64,000 bases of DNA from Clusia tigrina (taxonomy: Eukaryota > Arthropoda > Insecta > Diptera > Clusiidae): assembly GCA_920105625.2 (NCBI GenBank), contig OV050030.1, positions 194,737,887 to 194,801,886 of the forward strand, in the 5' to 3' direction. Numbering within the stretch: position 1 is the first letter of the stretch; each line of letters opens with the position of its first letter. The notes beneath the pieces were generated by a model. That model did not search any database. It worked only from the letters and a program-made list of their open reading frames with translations, and had not been told where the DNA came from. Positions 16,578-26,449 of the stretch are shown one piece after another. The position numbers were made by a program, and so were the translations under genes.

Positions 16578-19182
16578 GTCTATCTTCTAAGTAAAGAATG
16601 ACCGCGAATTTAGAAAATTTATCTATAAATGACATAAAACTGTGTTTCTTATTTGTATAAACATCTACGTGTATAATCTGATTTTTGTCGGTTGGGGTTT
16701 CTGTTAAAAAATATTTCGGTTTGATTGGTTTCCTGTCGTATTTGGCCCTACTACAGATGTCGCAATTATTCACGTACTTCTGTATTAATTTCTTTAGGTC
16801 CTTATAATAGATAAGTTTTTTCAATCCCTCGTAATTTGCCTGTATGCCACCATGTCCTGTCTCTAATTTATGATATTTTCCTATTTGTTTATATGTTTCC
16901 TCTTCGTTTGACATATCTGTGGCATGGTATGAGCATCTATAGAATTTAAGAGTTGAACCGAAGAGTTCTACTAGTTTCTGTTGTACTATGTTATATTCAT
17001 GGTCCGTTATTTCCGAGTAAATGCCTGTTTTACCTGTTTTTAAATATCTTCTAAATATATCTGTCATAAAATTATTTTTAATATCTTCAGGACTAATAAA
17101 AATTTTTCTTTTATCATGAACTACTTCAATTTCTCTTACCTTGTTGTTAGTTAAAATTAGCTGTGTGTTAAATCTATTCACTATTGTGTCCAATATAATA
17201 AAATGGTCATTTTGTTCCTCTTCTTGAGAATGAATTGTAGCATCTGTGCTTCTGTTATCTTCGTGTTGAACTTCGGTCTCTTGGTTACGTGAATCAATTG
17301 CATTTATCTGTCCTAAATCCGCATTTATTAGACTCATAAAATCGGCAGCTATATTTTCCTTACCTTTTATATAGTTTATTTTAATGTCATATTCTCCTAA
17401 CTTAAGTAACCAACGTTGTAATCTTGGATTGATATCTTTGCCAGTGTTTTTGATTTTCAACCACACTAATGGTTGATGATCAGTTATCAAATCAAAATTT
17501 CGTCCGTAGATATATGGTCGAAAATAGTTAACCGCCCATACAATAGCTAACAGTTCTTTCTCTGTTGTAGAATATTTTCTTTCGTGCTCGTTTAGGGTTC
17601 TACTTGCATAGCTAATTGGATGCTCACTTTGAGTGAGAACTGCACCAATAGCGAAATCACTAGCATCTGTGGCTATTTTAAAACGTTTATCAAAGTCGGG
17701 GTATCTAAGTATTGGAGCTTCTGTTAATAATCGTTTCAATTTCTGAAAGGCATCTATGTACTGTGGATCTTGTTTATTAATTTTTGCATTTTTCTTCAAA
17801 TATTTCGTCATTCCATGAGCTACTTTGGCATAATCCTTCACAAACTTTCTATAATAACCGGTAATTCCTAAAAATGACTTGATTTGTTTTGTTGTTTCAG
17901 GGAGTTTAAGCTTTTGAATGTTTTCAATTTTACTCTCATTCGGCTTTACTCCTTCTGTTGTTAGAATGTGCCCTAAGTAATCAGTTTCCTTAGCAAAAAA
18001 TTTACATTTATCTACCTGAATTTTTAAATTATGTTGTCTCAATTTATTAAAAATTTTTTCGAGGCTTTCCAAATGTTCTTCTAGTGAAGTGCTAAAAATA
18101 AGTATGTCATCAAGGTAGACAACACATATTTTGTTAATAAATTCTCTAAGGACTGAATTGATTAATCTTTGGAACGTGGCTGGGGCATTTTTGAGTCCGA
18201 ATGGCATTCTCGTAAACTCATAGTGCCCAAGAGGAGTAGAAAATGCTGTCTTTTGTCTATCGCATTCTTTTATTAAAACCTGATGAAACCCTTTCGCTAA
18301 GTCTAGTGTTGTGAAATATTGGGACCTTCCTAGTTTCTCTAAGATATTTTCAATATTAGGGATGGGAAATTTATCGCTAATAGTTTCTTCGTTCAATTTC
18401 CTGTAATCGATGACTATACGCCATTTCTTTGTACCGGAATTGTCCGCCTTCTTTGGAACGATCCAAAGCGGTGAGTTGTACGGTGAGTTGCTTTCCTTTA
18501 TTATTCCCTGTTCTAACATTTCTTTTATTTGTTTATTGATTTCGGTCTCGTGTATCTGTGGATATCTATAAATTTTTGAGTAAAGTGGCCTACTTGTTGT
18601 AGTCACTATTTCGTGCTGAATTTCGTGTGTATGAGTCAATTTTTGTCCTTCTTGAAAAAATAAGTCTTTGTGCTTATTTATTAAATATTTTAGATAATCT
18701 ATCTCTTCAGAGTTCATCTCTATTCTTTTTAATTTTTCAATAACGCTTTGGTTAATAAACGAATTTTCAATTGAATAAATTTCGTCAAATTTGTACGGAC
18801 ATTCACTCAAAAATGTAGTTTTTACCTTATTGATTTCAATGTACCCCTCTCTAAGATTAATAATTGCTTGCATTGGTGCAAGTATATTTTGTCCAATAAG
18901 TGCGTCGAATTTTTTATTTTTGAACTTTGTAAGTTTCCAGCTCAAATATTTTTTTTCGTTAAACTCTTGTGGGAGTTCCGTTATTATTTCATGGCTTATG
19001 TTTGTTTGTCCACTGAGTGTATTAAATTGTAGATTATTTTTTAATTTTAGTCTTTTATATTTTGATAATTTGTCCTCGTTGATAAGTGTTGTTGTCGATC
19101 CTGTATCAATCAAGCATTTTATTTTTTCATCTCCTACAGTCAGCTCAACTATCGGTAAATTAGGTCCTCCCCCGGCAATTGA
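16561..19182 (-). CDS. pol: Element 2 pol: protease, RT, RNase H, N-terminal integrase
   Basis: Entered by -1 slippage at 19188-19182; there is no ATG near the start, and the frame is open from the slip site. Protease comes first: CLIDTGSTTTLI, with the TTG at 19113 encoding the L of LIDTGS. Counting from that codon, RT has MPFGLKNAPATFQ (about 303-315) and YLDD at 333-336, and RNase H has TDAS at 482-485 and ITDHQPLVW further on. A zinc-binding HHCC region (H-X5-H in YHKLETGHGG, then CDIC) and the first integrase aspartate (HVDVY) end the intact part. The frame breaks at 16561. Sequence boxes and gene order are Ty3/gypsy; the protein is distinct from element 1 Pol. Confidence 0.92.
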   Translation of the reverse strand, partial: SIAGGGPNLPIVELTVGDEKIKCLIDTGSTTTLINEDKLSKYKRLKLKNNLQFNTLSGQTNISHEIITELPQEFNEKKYLSWKLTKFKNKKFDALIGQNILAPMQAIINLREGYIEINKVKTTFLSECPYKFDEIYSIENSFINQSVIEKLKRIEMNSEEIDYLKYLINKHKDLFFQEGQKLTHTHEIQHEIVTTTSRPLYSKIYRYPQIHETEINKQIKEMLEQGIIKESNSPYNSPLWIVPKKADNSGTKKWRIVIDYRKLNEETISDKFPIPNIENILEKLGRSQYFTTLDLAKGFHQVLIKECDRQKTAFSTPLGHYEFTRMPFGLKNAPATFQRLINSVLREFINKICVVYLDDILIFSTSLEEHLESLEKIFNKLRQHNLKIQVDKCKFFAKETDYLGHILTTEGVKPNESKIENIQKLKLPETTKQIKSFLGITGYYRKFVKDYAKVAHGMTKYLKKNAKINKQDPQYIDAFQKLKRLLTEAPILRYPDFDKRFKIATDASDFAIGAVLTQSEHPISYASRTLNEHERKYSTTEKELLAIVWAVNYFRPYIYGRNFDLITDHQPLVWLKIKNTGKDINPRLQRWLLKLGEYDIKINYIKGKENIAADFMSLINADLGQINAIDSRNQETEVQHEDNRSTDATIHSQEEEQNDHFIILDTIVNRFNTQLILTNNKVREIEVVHDKRKIFISPEDIKNNFMTDIFRRYLKTGKTGIYSEITDHEYNIVQQKLVELFGSTLKFYRCSYHATDMSNEEETYKQIGKYHKLETGHGGIQANYEGLKKLIYYKDLKKLIQKYVNNCDICSRAKYDRKPIKPKYFLTETPTDKNQIIHVDVYTNKKHSFMSFIDKFSKFAVILYLEDRLVNKK

Positions 19183-20150
19183 AAATTTACCTCATTTTGT
19201 TCTATATGGTCTACATCCATTCTACTCGTCCTAGTTTGGTCCGAATTTCTTCCGCCTGTATTTTGCGGATTTTGTCTGAACGGGTTTCTAAATTGTCCAG
19301 AGTTGTTATTTTGTCTAAACTGATTTTCTATTTGGTTATAGTTTTGTCTAAATGAATTTTGATTTTCAACTTGGTTGTAATTAGGTCTAAATGAATTCTG
19401 TGTAAAGTTTGTGTTTCTAAAATTTTGCGAGTTTGTGTTTCTATTTTTGTACGCTTTTTTCTCTACTTGTTCTATCATACCCGTTTCTTGTAATGTATAA
19501 AACGCTAATCTTAGATTTTGAATATTCCTACTGTGGATGATGCTGGCTAGATTGGCATCTAGTCCATTAACGAATGTTTTTAAAATTATAGATTCATTTA
19601 CAATAGGTGAAAATTCTACCGGTTTATTTTCATCGAAATCATATTTAGTGTTTAGTTTATCTAATATGTTTCTTAACTGATAAAAGTAGTCACTTACATT
19701 AAGACATTTTGTGTTGATTGCTTGGTGAAACAGGTTGTGATATGTCTCTCTTATACCAAAATTCCTGACCAGCTCTGTTTTAACTTCCATCCACGATGGG
19801 TTCTGTCCCAGCGTCCTCACTGCTTGTAATGCTGTTCCTTGTATTTTAGTCATGATGTGGCGTTGGAAAATAAAATCCTTTAGAGCAGGGCTAACATCAA
19901 ACATTGGAAGGATCAGTTCCACTTCCCTAATGAACGATGATAAGTCATAGTCCTTGTTTCCTCGGAATTCCCTAATTCTCGCAGCTTCCTTTATAATTTC
20001 CGATGCTGGAATCTGCTGGGCCGTCGTAGCTGCATGGTGTTGCCTCATTGCTTCTGCTGCCGCCGCTGCTGCTGCTGCCTCATGCTTTTCCATAATATTT
20101 GTTGTTTTATTATACTGTAGACTTGTTTTATTTTTCTCGTACTTTGGCAT
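19149..20150 (-). CDS. gag: Element 2 gag
   Basis: Starts at ATG 20150, 225 nt after the primer binding site, and encodes 333 residues. Near the N-terminus there is an alanine run (25-32). The middle (about 45-230) is a helical capsid-like region. The C-terminal 100 residues are dominated by N, Q, R and F in repeats of the type FRxNxN. There is no CCHC zinc knuckle; a basic or Asn/Arg-rich tail in its place is usual for errantiviral Gag and would bind RNA. The frame is intact. It ends at TAG 19149-19151, about 30 nt past the slippery site that gives access to pol. Confidence 0.88.
   Translation of the reverse strand: MPKYEKNKTSLQYNKTTNIMEKHEAAAAAAAAEAMRQHHAATTAQQIPASEIIKEAARIREFRGNKDYDLSSFIREVELILPMFDVSPALKDFIFQRHIMTKIQGTALQAVRTLGQNPSWMEVKTELVRNFGIRETYHNLFHQAINTKCLNVSDYFYQLRNILDKLNTKYDFDENKPVEFSPIVNESIILKTFVNGLDANLASIIHSRNIQNLRLAFYTLQETGMIEQVEKKAYKNRNTNSQNFRNTNFTQNSFRPNYNQVENQNSFRQNYNQIENQFRQNNNSGQFRNPFRQNPQNTGGRNSDQTRTSRMDVDHIEQNEVNFQLPGEDLIYR
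19182..19188 (-). promoter_or_regulatory. Element 2 gag-pol -1 slippery heptamer
   Basis: In the gag frame the transcript reads GTA-AAT-TTT, giving AAATTTT in X-XXY-YYZ phase. After a -1 slip the pol frame is open without interruption into the protease motif, while the gag frame stops 33 nt downstream. No downstream hairpin was identified by eye; a G-rich stretch (GCCGGGGGAGG) follows. Confidence 0.7.
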
Positions 20151-20375
20151 TCGCCTCTTAAATTAAGCTTTTTTTTTTTATTCCGGTCAGTCTATTGACT
20201 TATTTAAATCTTTCGATTTAAAGTTTTTAGTTCACTAGATTTCACTTTATTGGGTACCAATATTTGAATTAATTTAGAGTTATTTAAATCTTTTGATTTA
20301 ATTTTTAATTCACTTAGTTACTTTAGTTACTCAAGAGTTAAAAGTTCAGTATCAATCTTTTGATTAATACTCCTG
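20151..20375 (-). other. Element 2 leader between PBS and gag
   Basis: AT-rich, no reading frame. It contains two related segments about 80 bp apart (TTATTTAAATCTTTCGATTT near 20198 and TTATTTAAATCTTTTGATTT near 20280 on the plus strand), a degenerate direct repeat in the untranslated leader. Confidence 0.6.
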
Positions 20376-20390
20376 ATTCGACTGCGCCAC
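20376..20390 (-). other. Element 2 primer binding site (serine-tRNA type)
   Basis: The minus strand reads TGGCGCAGTCGAATC immediately after the LTR end (GTTAG). TGGCGCAGTC is the start of the tRNA-Ser-type primer site known from 17.6 and 297 and fixes the LTR/internal boundary. Confidence 0.82.
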
Positions 20391-20459
20391 TAACATTACT
20401 TCTTTAGAAGTAAAGGAAAAAAAACTAACATTACTTCTTTAGAAGTAAAGGAAAAAAAT
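20391..20459 (-). repeat. 35-bp tandem duplication at the 3' end of the element 2 LTR
   Basis: On the plus strand CTAACATTACTTCTTTAGAA plus the following AGT-A-rich tail occurs at 20391-20425 and again at 20426-20459, differing only in the length of the A run. Each unit contains the inverted repeat ACTTCT-TT-AGAAGT. The outer copy forms the LTR terminus next to the PBS. Confidence 0.85.
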
Positions 20460-20950
20460 AAGTTTTTATTTTTATTAACCCGAAGGTTTCTTTATTTCTT
20501 TAAATTCAGATTAAGACTGACTTACTTAAAAATATTACAATCCAATGTAACCTCTTAAGATACAAAAGAAATACATTACTACAAAAATACAAAATACATA
20601 TTTCCTGCCTTTGATTGCATTTTTTGTGTTGCAACCAATATTTAAAATTGTTTACGTATGAAAACCCAAAACACTTAGGTGGGTCAGTTGGATTGCAAGA
20701 GCAATTCGATACATTGTTTACACATTGCCGACGCTGTTGAATTTTGGGTTAAGCAACAGCGGCACATGACAAAATGTTCTGTAATCCGAGAATATGTTTT
20801 TGAGTTAAATGTTTTTAGATTCTTTATTCGGTTAATTGTTTCGAAACCATTGTATGTATGTTTCGAAACAATTAATTTATGTTGCCCAATTGACTGGCAG
20901 TTTGGTTGAAACCTGAGGTTTCTCAAGTGACGTTGATGTCGACATGACCC
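20391..20950 (-). repeat. Element 2 5' LTR (about 560 bp)
   Basis: Bounded on one side by the PBS (20390) and on the other by the point where identity with the 3' LTR/PPT junction ends (20950). It includes AAATAAAG (AATAAA at 20496-20491), a plausible polyadenylation signal. The last 69 bases are a tandem duplication. Confidence 0.85.
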
Positions 20951-21028
20951 GCGCGTGTATCTGAAAAGCCAAAACCACTCTTTGTAAAAATCACTACATT
21001 ACACTTTTTAGTTTTAAAATCACAAGCC

Positions 21029-21034
21029 TTTATT
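21029..21034 (-). terminator. Element 1 LTR polyadenylation signal AATAAA
   Basis: The minus strand reads AAATAAAGGCTTG, 17 bases past the TATA box. A polyA signal close behind the promoter is common in LTRs whose R region is short. Confidence 0.5.
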
Positions 21035-21050
21035 TCTTAGAATACTAACT

Positions 21051-21058
21051 CTTATATA
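21051..21058 (-). promoter_or_regulatory. Element 1 LTR TATA box
   Basis: TATATAAG on the minus strand, about 350 bp from the LTR start, in AT-rich sequence. It is missing from the truncated 3' LTR. Confidence 0.55.
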
Positions 21059-21449
21059 CTATCTACAATTCAAAATTACAATACAAAAAGTGACCTTTCT
21101 GGTGCTCCAGTTTCGCACCTGTAAATTGGTGTCAGTTGGTCAAGCCAACTGACCTACGCCAATCTGAAATGTTGATGGTGCATTCTAACTTTGAATGCCC
21201 TTCGGTGGCTCGACTGCAAAACTGTAGCACCCTAAAAGTTTACATAATAAATATTACAAAGGTAATATTAATTCTAAATACTCGCACCCTAAAAATATGT
21301 GCTTTCTTAAGTAACTTTAACACATGCTAATCACACAGAATGTGTGGCATCTGTTAGGAGTCGATGCTGTGAGACACTACGCGCAGGCAGCTTGATTCTA
21401 GCTCACAACAGCTGTCGATTGGGGGGCGTCTAATTCAGCGTCGCAGCCT

Positions 21450-23098
21450 CTGTCAGCGTCTCTGTAGGCGTTTCAATCGTTCCCGCTGTCGATTGGGGGG
21501 TCTGTTGCCTTCTGTGTGCCTTTATCTACCCCTATCTGCCTCAGTCGGCGTCTCAGTCGGCGTCGCAACCTCTGTAAGCATCTCAGTATTTGCCTCAGTC
21601 GCTCCCGATGCCGATTGGGGGGTCTGCTGCCTTCTCTATGCTTATATCTACCCCTATCTGCCTCAGTCGGCGTCTCAGTCGGCGTCGCAGCCTCTGCCAG
21701 CGTCTCTGTAGGCATCTCAGTCGCTGCCGCTGGCGATTGAGGGGTCTGCTGCCTATCTGTGCCTATATCTACTCCTATCTGCCTCAGTCGGCATCTCAGA
21801 CGGTGTCGCAGCCTCTGTCAGCATCTCTGTAGGCGTCTCAGTCGTTGCTTCTGTCGATTGGGGCGTCTGTTGCCTTCTCTATGCCTATATCGACCCCTAT
21901 CTGTCTCAGTCGGCGTCGCAACCTCTGCCCGCGTCTCTGTAGGCGTCTCAGAAGCTGCCGCTGTCGATTGGGGGGTCTGTTGCCTTCTCTATGCCTATAT
22001 CTACCCCTAAATACCTCAGTCGGCGTCTCAGTCGGCGTCGCAACCTCTGTCAGCGTCTCTGTAGGCGTCTCAGAAGCTGCCGCTGTCGATTGGGGGGTCT
22101 GTTGCCTTCTCTATGCCTATATCTACCCCTAAATGCCTCAGTCGGCGTCTCAGTCGGCGTCGCAACCTCTGTAAGCCTCTCTGTATTTGTCTCAGTTGCT
22201 CCCGTTGCCGATTGGGGGGTCTGGTGCTTTCTCTATGTTCATATCCCCCCTATCTGCCTCAGTAGGCGTCAATGCCACTTTCAGCGTCTCTCTTGGCATC
22301 TCAGTCGCTGCCGCTGTCGATTGGGAGGGTCTGCTGCCTTCTCTATGCCTATATCTATCCCAATCTGCCTCAGTCGGCATCTCAGTCAGCGTCGCAGCCT
22401 CTGTCAGCGTCACAGTAGGCGTCTCAGTCGCTGCCGCTGTCGATTGGGGGGGTCTGCTGTCTTCTGTCTGCCTATATCTACCCCTAGCTGCCTCAGTCGG
22501 CGTCTCAGTCGGCGTCGCAACCTCTGTAAGCATCTCAGTATTTGCCTCAGTCGCTCCCGATGCAGATTGGGGGTCTGCTGCCTTCTCTATGCCTATATCT
22601 ACCCCTATCTGCCTCAGGCGGCGTCTCAGTCGGCGTCGCAGCCCCTGTCAGTGTCTCTGTTGGCATCTCAGTCGCTGCCGTTGTCGATAGGGGGGTCTGC
22701 TGCTTTCTCTATGCCTATAACATCCCCTATCTGCCTCAGTCGGCGTCTCAATCGGCGTCGCAGATTCTGTTAGCGTCTCTGTAGGCGTCTCAGTCACTGC
22801 CGCTGTCGATTGGGGGTCTGCTGCCTTCTCTATGCCTATATCTACCCCTATCTGCCTCAGTTGGCGTCCCAGCCTCTGTCAGCGTCACTGTAGACGCCTC
22901 AGTCGCTGCCGCTGGTGATTGAGGGGTCTGCTGCCTATCTGTGCCTATATATACCCCTATCTGCCTCAGTCGGCGTCTCAGACAGCGTCGCAGCCTCTGT
23001 CAGCATCTCTGTAGGCGTCTCAGTCGTTGCTTCTGTCGATTGGGATGTCTGCTGCTTTCTGTGTGCCTATATCTGCCCCTATCTGCCTCAGTCGGCGT
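21450..23098. repeat. Dispersed satellite segment F, copy 1
   Basis: Monomer order and diagnostic variants match 32545-34201 (offset 11,093 to 11,105), including the unusual monomer with GTTCATATCCCCCC near 22229 and 33334. Internal differences around 21.9-22.1 kb show later rearrangement. Confidence 0.75.
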
Positions 23099-26000
23099 GT
23101 CAGTCGACGTCGCAACCTCTGTCAGCGTCAGTGTAGGCGTCTCAGTAGCTGCCGCTGTCGATTGGGGGGTCTGCTGCCTTCTGTGTGCATATATCTACCC
23201 CTATCTGCCTCAGTCGGCGTGCCAGTCGGCGTGTCAGTCGGCGTCGCAACCTCTGTCGGTATCTCTGTAGGCATCTCAGTCGCTGCCGCTGGCGATTGAG
23301 GGGTCTGCTGCCTATCTGTGCCTATATCTACTCCTATCTGCCTCAGTCGGCATCTCAGTCAGCTTCGCAGCCTCTGTCAGCGTCTCTGTATGCGTCTCAG
23401 TCGCTGCCGCTGTCGAGTGGGGGGGTCTGCTGCCTTCTCTATGACTATATCTACCGCTATCTGCCTCAGTCGGCGTCGCAGCCTCTGTCAGCGTTTCTGT
23501 AGGTGTCTCAGTCGCTACCGCTGTAGATTAGGGGTCTGCTGCCTTCTCTATGCCTATATCTGCCCCTATCTACCTCAGTCGGTGTCTCAGTCGGCGTTGC
23601 AGCCTCTATCAGCGTATCTGTAGACGTCTCAGTCGCTGCCGATGTCGATTGGGGGGTCTGCTGCCTTTTCTAAGCCAATATCCACCCCTATCTGCCTCAG
23701 TCGGCGTGTCAGTCGGTGTCACATCCTCTGTCAGTGCCTCTGTAGGCGTCTCAGTCGCTGCCGCTGTCGATTTGAGGGTCTGCTGCCTTCTCTATGACTA
23801 TATCTACCTCTATCTGCCTCAGTTGGCGTCTCAGTCGGCGTCGCAGCGTCTGTCAGCGTCTCTGTAGGCGTCTCAGTCGCTGCCGCTGTCGTCTGGGGAG
23901 GTCTGCTGCCTTCTCTACGCCTATATCTACCCCATCTCCCTCAGTCGGCGTCTCAGCTTCTGCCAGCGTTTTTGTAGGTGTCTCAGTCGCTGCCGCTGTC
24001 GATTGGGGGGTCTGCTGCCTTCTCTATGCTTATATCTGCCCCTATCTGCCTCAGTCGGTGTCTCAGTCGGCGTCTCCGTCAATGCCACTGTTGATTGGGG
24101 GGTCTGCTGCCTTCTCTATGCCTATTTCTACCCCTATCTGCCTCAGTTGGCGTCTCAGTCGGCGTCGCAGCCTCTGTCAGCGTCTCTGTACTAGTCTCAG
24201 TCGTTGCCGCTGTCGATTGGGGGGTTTGCTGCCTTCTCTATGCCTATCTGCCTCAGTCGGCGTCTCAGTAGGCGTCTCAGCCGGTGTCGCAGTCTCTGTC
24301 AGCGCCTCTGTAGGCGTCCCAGTCGTTGCCGCTGTCGATTGGGGGGTCTGCTGCCTTCTCTATGCCTATATCTACCCCTATCTGCCTCTGTCAGCGTCTC
24401 TGTAGGCGTCTCAGTCAATGCCGCTGGCGATTGGGGGTCTGCTGCCTTCTCTATGCCTATATCTACCCATATCTGCCTCAGTCGGCGTCTCAGTCGGCGT
24501 CGCAGCCTCTGTTAGCGTCTCTGTAGGAGTCTCAGTTGTTGCCGCCGCCGATTGGGGGGTCTGCTGCCTTCTCTATGCCTATATCTACCTACATCTGCCT
24601 CAGTCGGCGCCGCAGCCTCTGTCAGCGTTTCTGTAGGTGTCTCAGTCGCTGCCGCTGTCGATTGGGGGTCTGCTGCCTTCTCTATGCCTATATCTGCCCC
24701 TATCTGCCTCAGTCGGTGTCTCAGTCGGCTTCGCAGCCTCTATCAGCTTCTCTGTAAACGTATCAGTCGCTGCCGATGTCGATTGGGGATCTGCTGCCGT
24801 TTCTAAGCCAATATCTACGCCTATCTGCCTCAGTAGGCGTCTCAGCCGGTGTCGCAGCCTCTGTCAGTGTCTCTGTAGGCGTCTCAGTCGCTGCCGCTGT
24901 CGATTGGGGAGGCCTACTGCCTTCTCTATGCCTATATCTACCCCTATCTGCCTCAGTCGGCGTCGCAGCCTCTGTCAGCGTCTCTGTAGGCGTCCCAGTC
25001 GCTGCCGCTGTCGATTGGGGGGTCTGCTGCCTTCTCTATGCCTATATCTGCCCCTATCTGCCTCAGTCGGTGTCTCAGTCGGCTTCGCAGCCTCTATCAG
25101 CTTCTCTGTAAACGTATCAGTCGCTGCCGATGTCGATTGGGGATCTGCTGCCGTTTCTAAGCCAATATCTACCCCTATCTGCCTCAGTCAACGTCTCAGT
25201 CGATGTCGCAGCCTCTTTCAGCGTCTCTGTAGGCTGCTCAGTCGTTGCCGCAGTCGATTGGGGGTCTGCTGCCTTCTCTATGCCTATATCTACCCCTATC
25301 TGCCTCAGTCGGTGTCTCAGTCGGCTTCGCAGCCTCTATCAGCTTCTCTGTAAACGTATCAGTCGCTGCCGATGTCGATTGGGGATCTGCTGCCGTTTCT
25401 AAGCCAATATCTACGCCTATCTGCCTCAGTAGGCGTCTCAGCCGGTGTCGCAGCCTCTGTCAGCGTCTCTGTAGGCGTCTCAGTCAATGCCGCTGCCGAT
25501 TGGGGGTCTGCTGCCTTCTCTATGCCTATATCTACCCATATCTGCCTCAGTCGGCGTCTCAGTCGGCGTCGCAGCCTCTGTTAGCGTCTCTGTAGGAGTC
25601 TCAGTTGTTGCCGCCGCCGATTGGGGGGTCTGCTGCCTTCTCTATGCCTATATCTACCTACATCTGCCTCAGTCGGCGCCGCAGCCTCTGTCAGCGTTTC
25701 TGTAGGTGTCTCAGTCGCTGCCGCTGTCGAGTGGGGGGTCTGCTGCCTTCTCTATGCCTATATCTACACCTATCTGCCTCAGTCGGCGTCGCAGCCTCTG
25801 TCAGAGTTTCTATAGGTGTCTCTGTCGCTGCCGCTGTCGGTTGGGGGTCTGCTGCCTTCTCTATGCCTATTTCTGCCCCTATCTGCCTCAGTCGGTGTCT
25901 CAGTCGGCGTCGCAGCCTCTATCAGCGTCTATGTAAACGTCTCAGTCGCTGCCGATGTCGATTGGGGAACTGCTGCCTTTTCTAAGCCAATATCTACCCC

Positions 26001-26449
26001 TATCTGCCTCTGTCGGCGTCTCAGTCGGTGTCGCAGCCTCTGTCAGTGTCTCTGTAGGCGTCTCAATCGCTGCCGCTGTCGATTGGGGAGGTCTGCTGCC
26101 TTCTCTATGCCTATATCTACCCCTATCTGCCTCAGTTGGCGTTTCAGTCGGCGTCGCAGCCTCTGTCAGCGTCTCTGTATTAGTGTCAGTCATGGCCGCT
26201 GTCGATTGGGGGTCTGCTGCCTTCTCTATGCCTATATCTACCCCTATGCGCCTCAGTCGGCGTCTCAGTCGGCGTCTCAGTCGATGTCGCAGCCTCTTTC
26301 AGCGACTCTGTAGGCTTCTCAGTCGCTGCCGCTGTCGATTGGGGAGTCTGCTGCCTTCTCTACGGCTAGATCTACACCTATCTGCCTCTGTCGGCCTCGC
26401 AGCCTTTGTCAGCGTCGCTGTAGGCTTCTCAGTCGCTGCCGCTGTCGAT

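Larger units (their letters stand above)
14408..20950 (-). mobile_element. Element 2: errantivirus-like Ty3/gypsy element with env
   Basis: On the minus strand the order is LTR (20950-20391), serine-tRNA-type PBS, leader, gag, pol, env, polypurine tract and a partial 3' LTR (14619-14408). The shared LTR segment (212 bp) is identical in both copies. Gag without CCHC knuckles, the TGGCGCAGTC primer site and an Env with a furin-type site are typical of insect errantiviruses (17.6/297/ZAM group). The element is nested in the 5' LTR of element 1. At the right end the flank is CGCGCGTGTA, an alternating pyrimidine-purine sequence such as this group tends to target; the left end is truncated, so a target duplication cannot be confirmed. 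Confidence 0.87.
4457..21410 (-). mobile_element. Element 1: Ty3/gypsy LTR retrotransposon, interrupted by element 2
   Basis: On the minus strand the order is: LTR start TGTTGTGAGC (21410), TATA box, AATAAA, inserted element 2 (20950-14408), rest of the LTR, putative PBS, gag, pol, 3' region, polypurine tract and a second LTR beginning again with TGTTGTGAGC (4777). The LTR copies 4457-4777 and 21090-21410 align over 321 bp without gaps and with 7 mismatches. If nothing was lost, the 5' LTR would be about 1,050 bp (460 + 590), long for this superfamily but in the range known for Osvaldo-type elements; that assignment is a guess. Satellite flanks both sides. No target-site duplication is visible, as expected from the truncated 3' LTR. 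Confidence 0.8.
20951..21410 (-). repeat. Element 1 5' LTR, outer part (U3, TATA, polyA signal)
   Basis: Begins at 21410 with TGTTGTGAGC against satellite. Its first 321 bp match the 3' LTR remnant. It continues with a TATA box and AATAAA until element 2 interrupts it at 20950. This is the better preserved of the two LTR copies. Confidence 0.82.

Noticed and set aside
20739..20950. A complete 212-bp LTR for element 2
   Set aside because: The serine-type primer site lies at 20376-20390, not next to 20739, and a polyA signal lies in between; 212 bp is only the part shared with a truncated 3' LTR.
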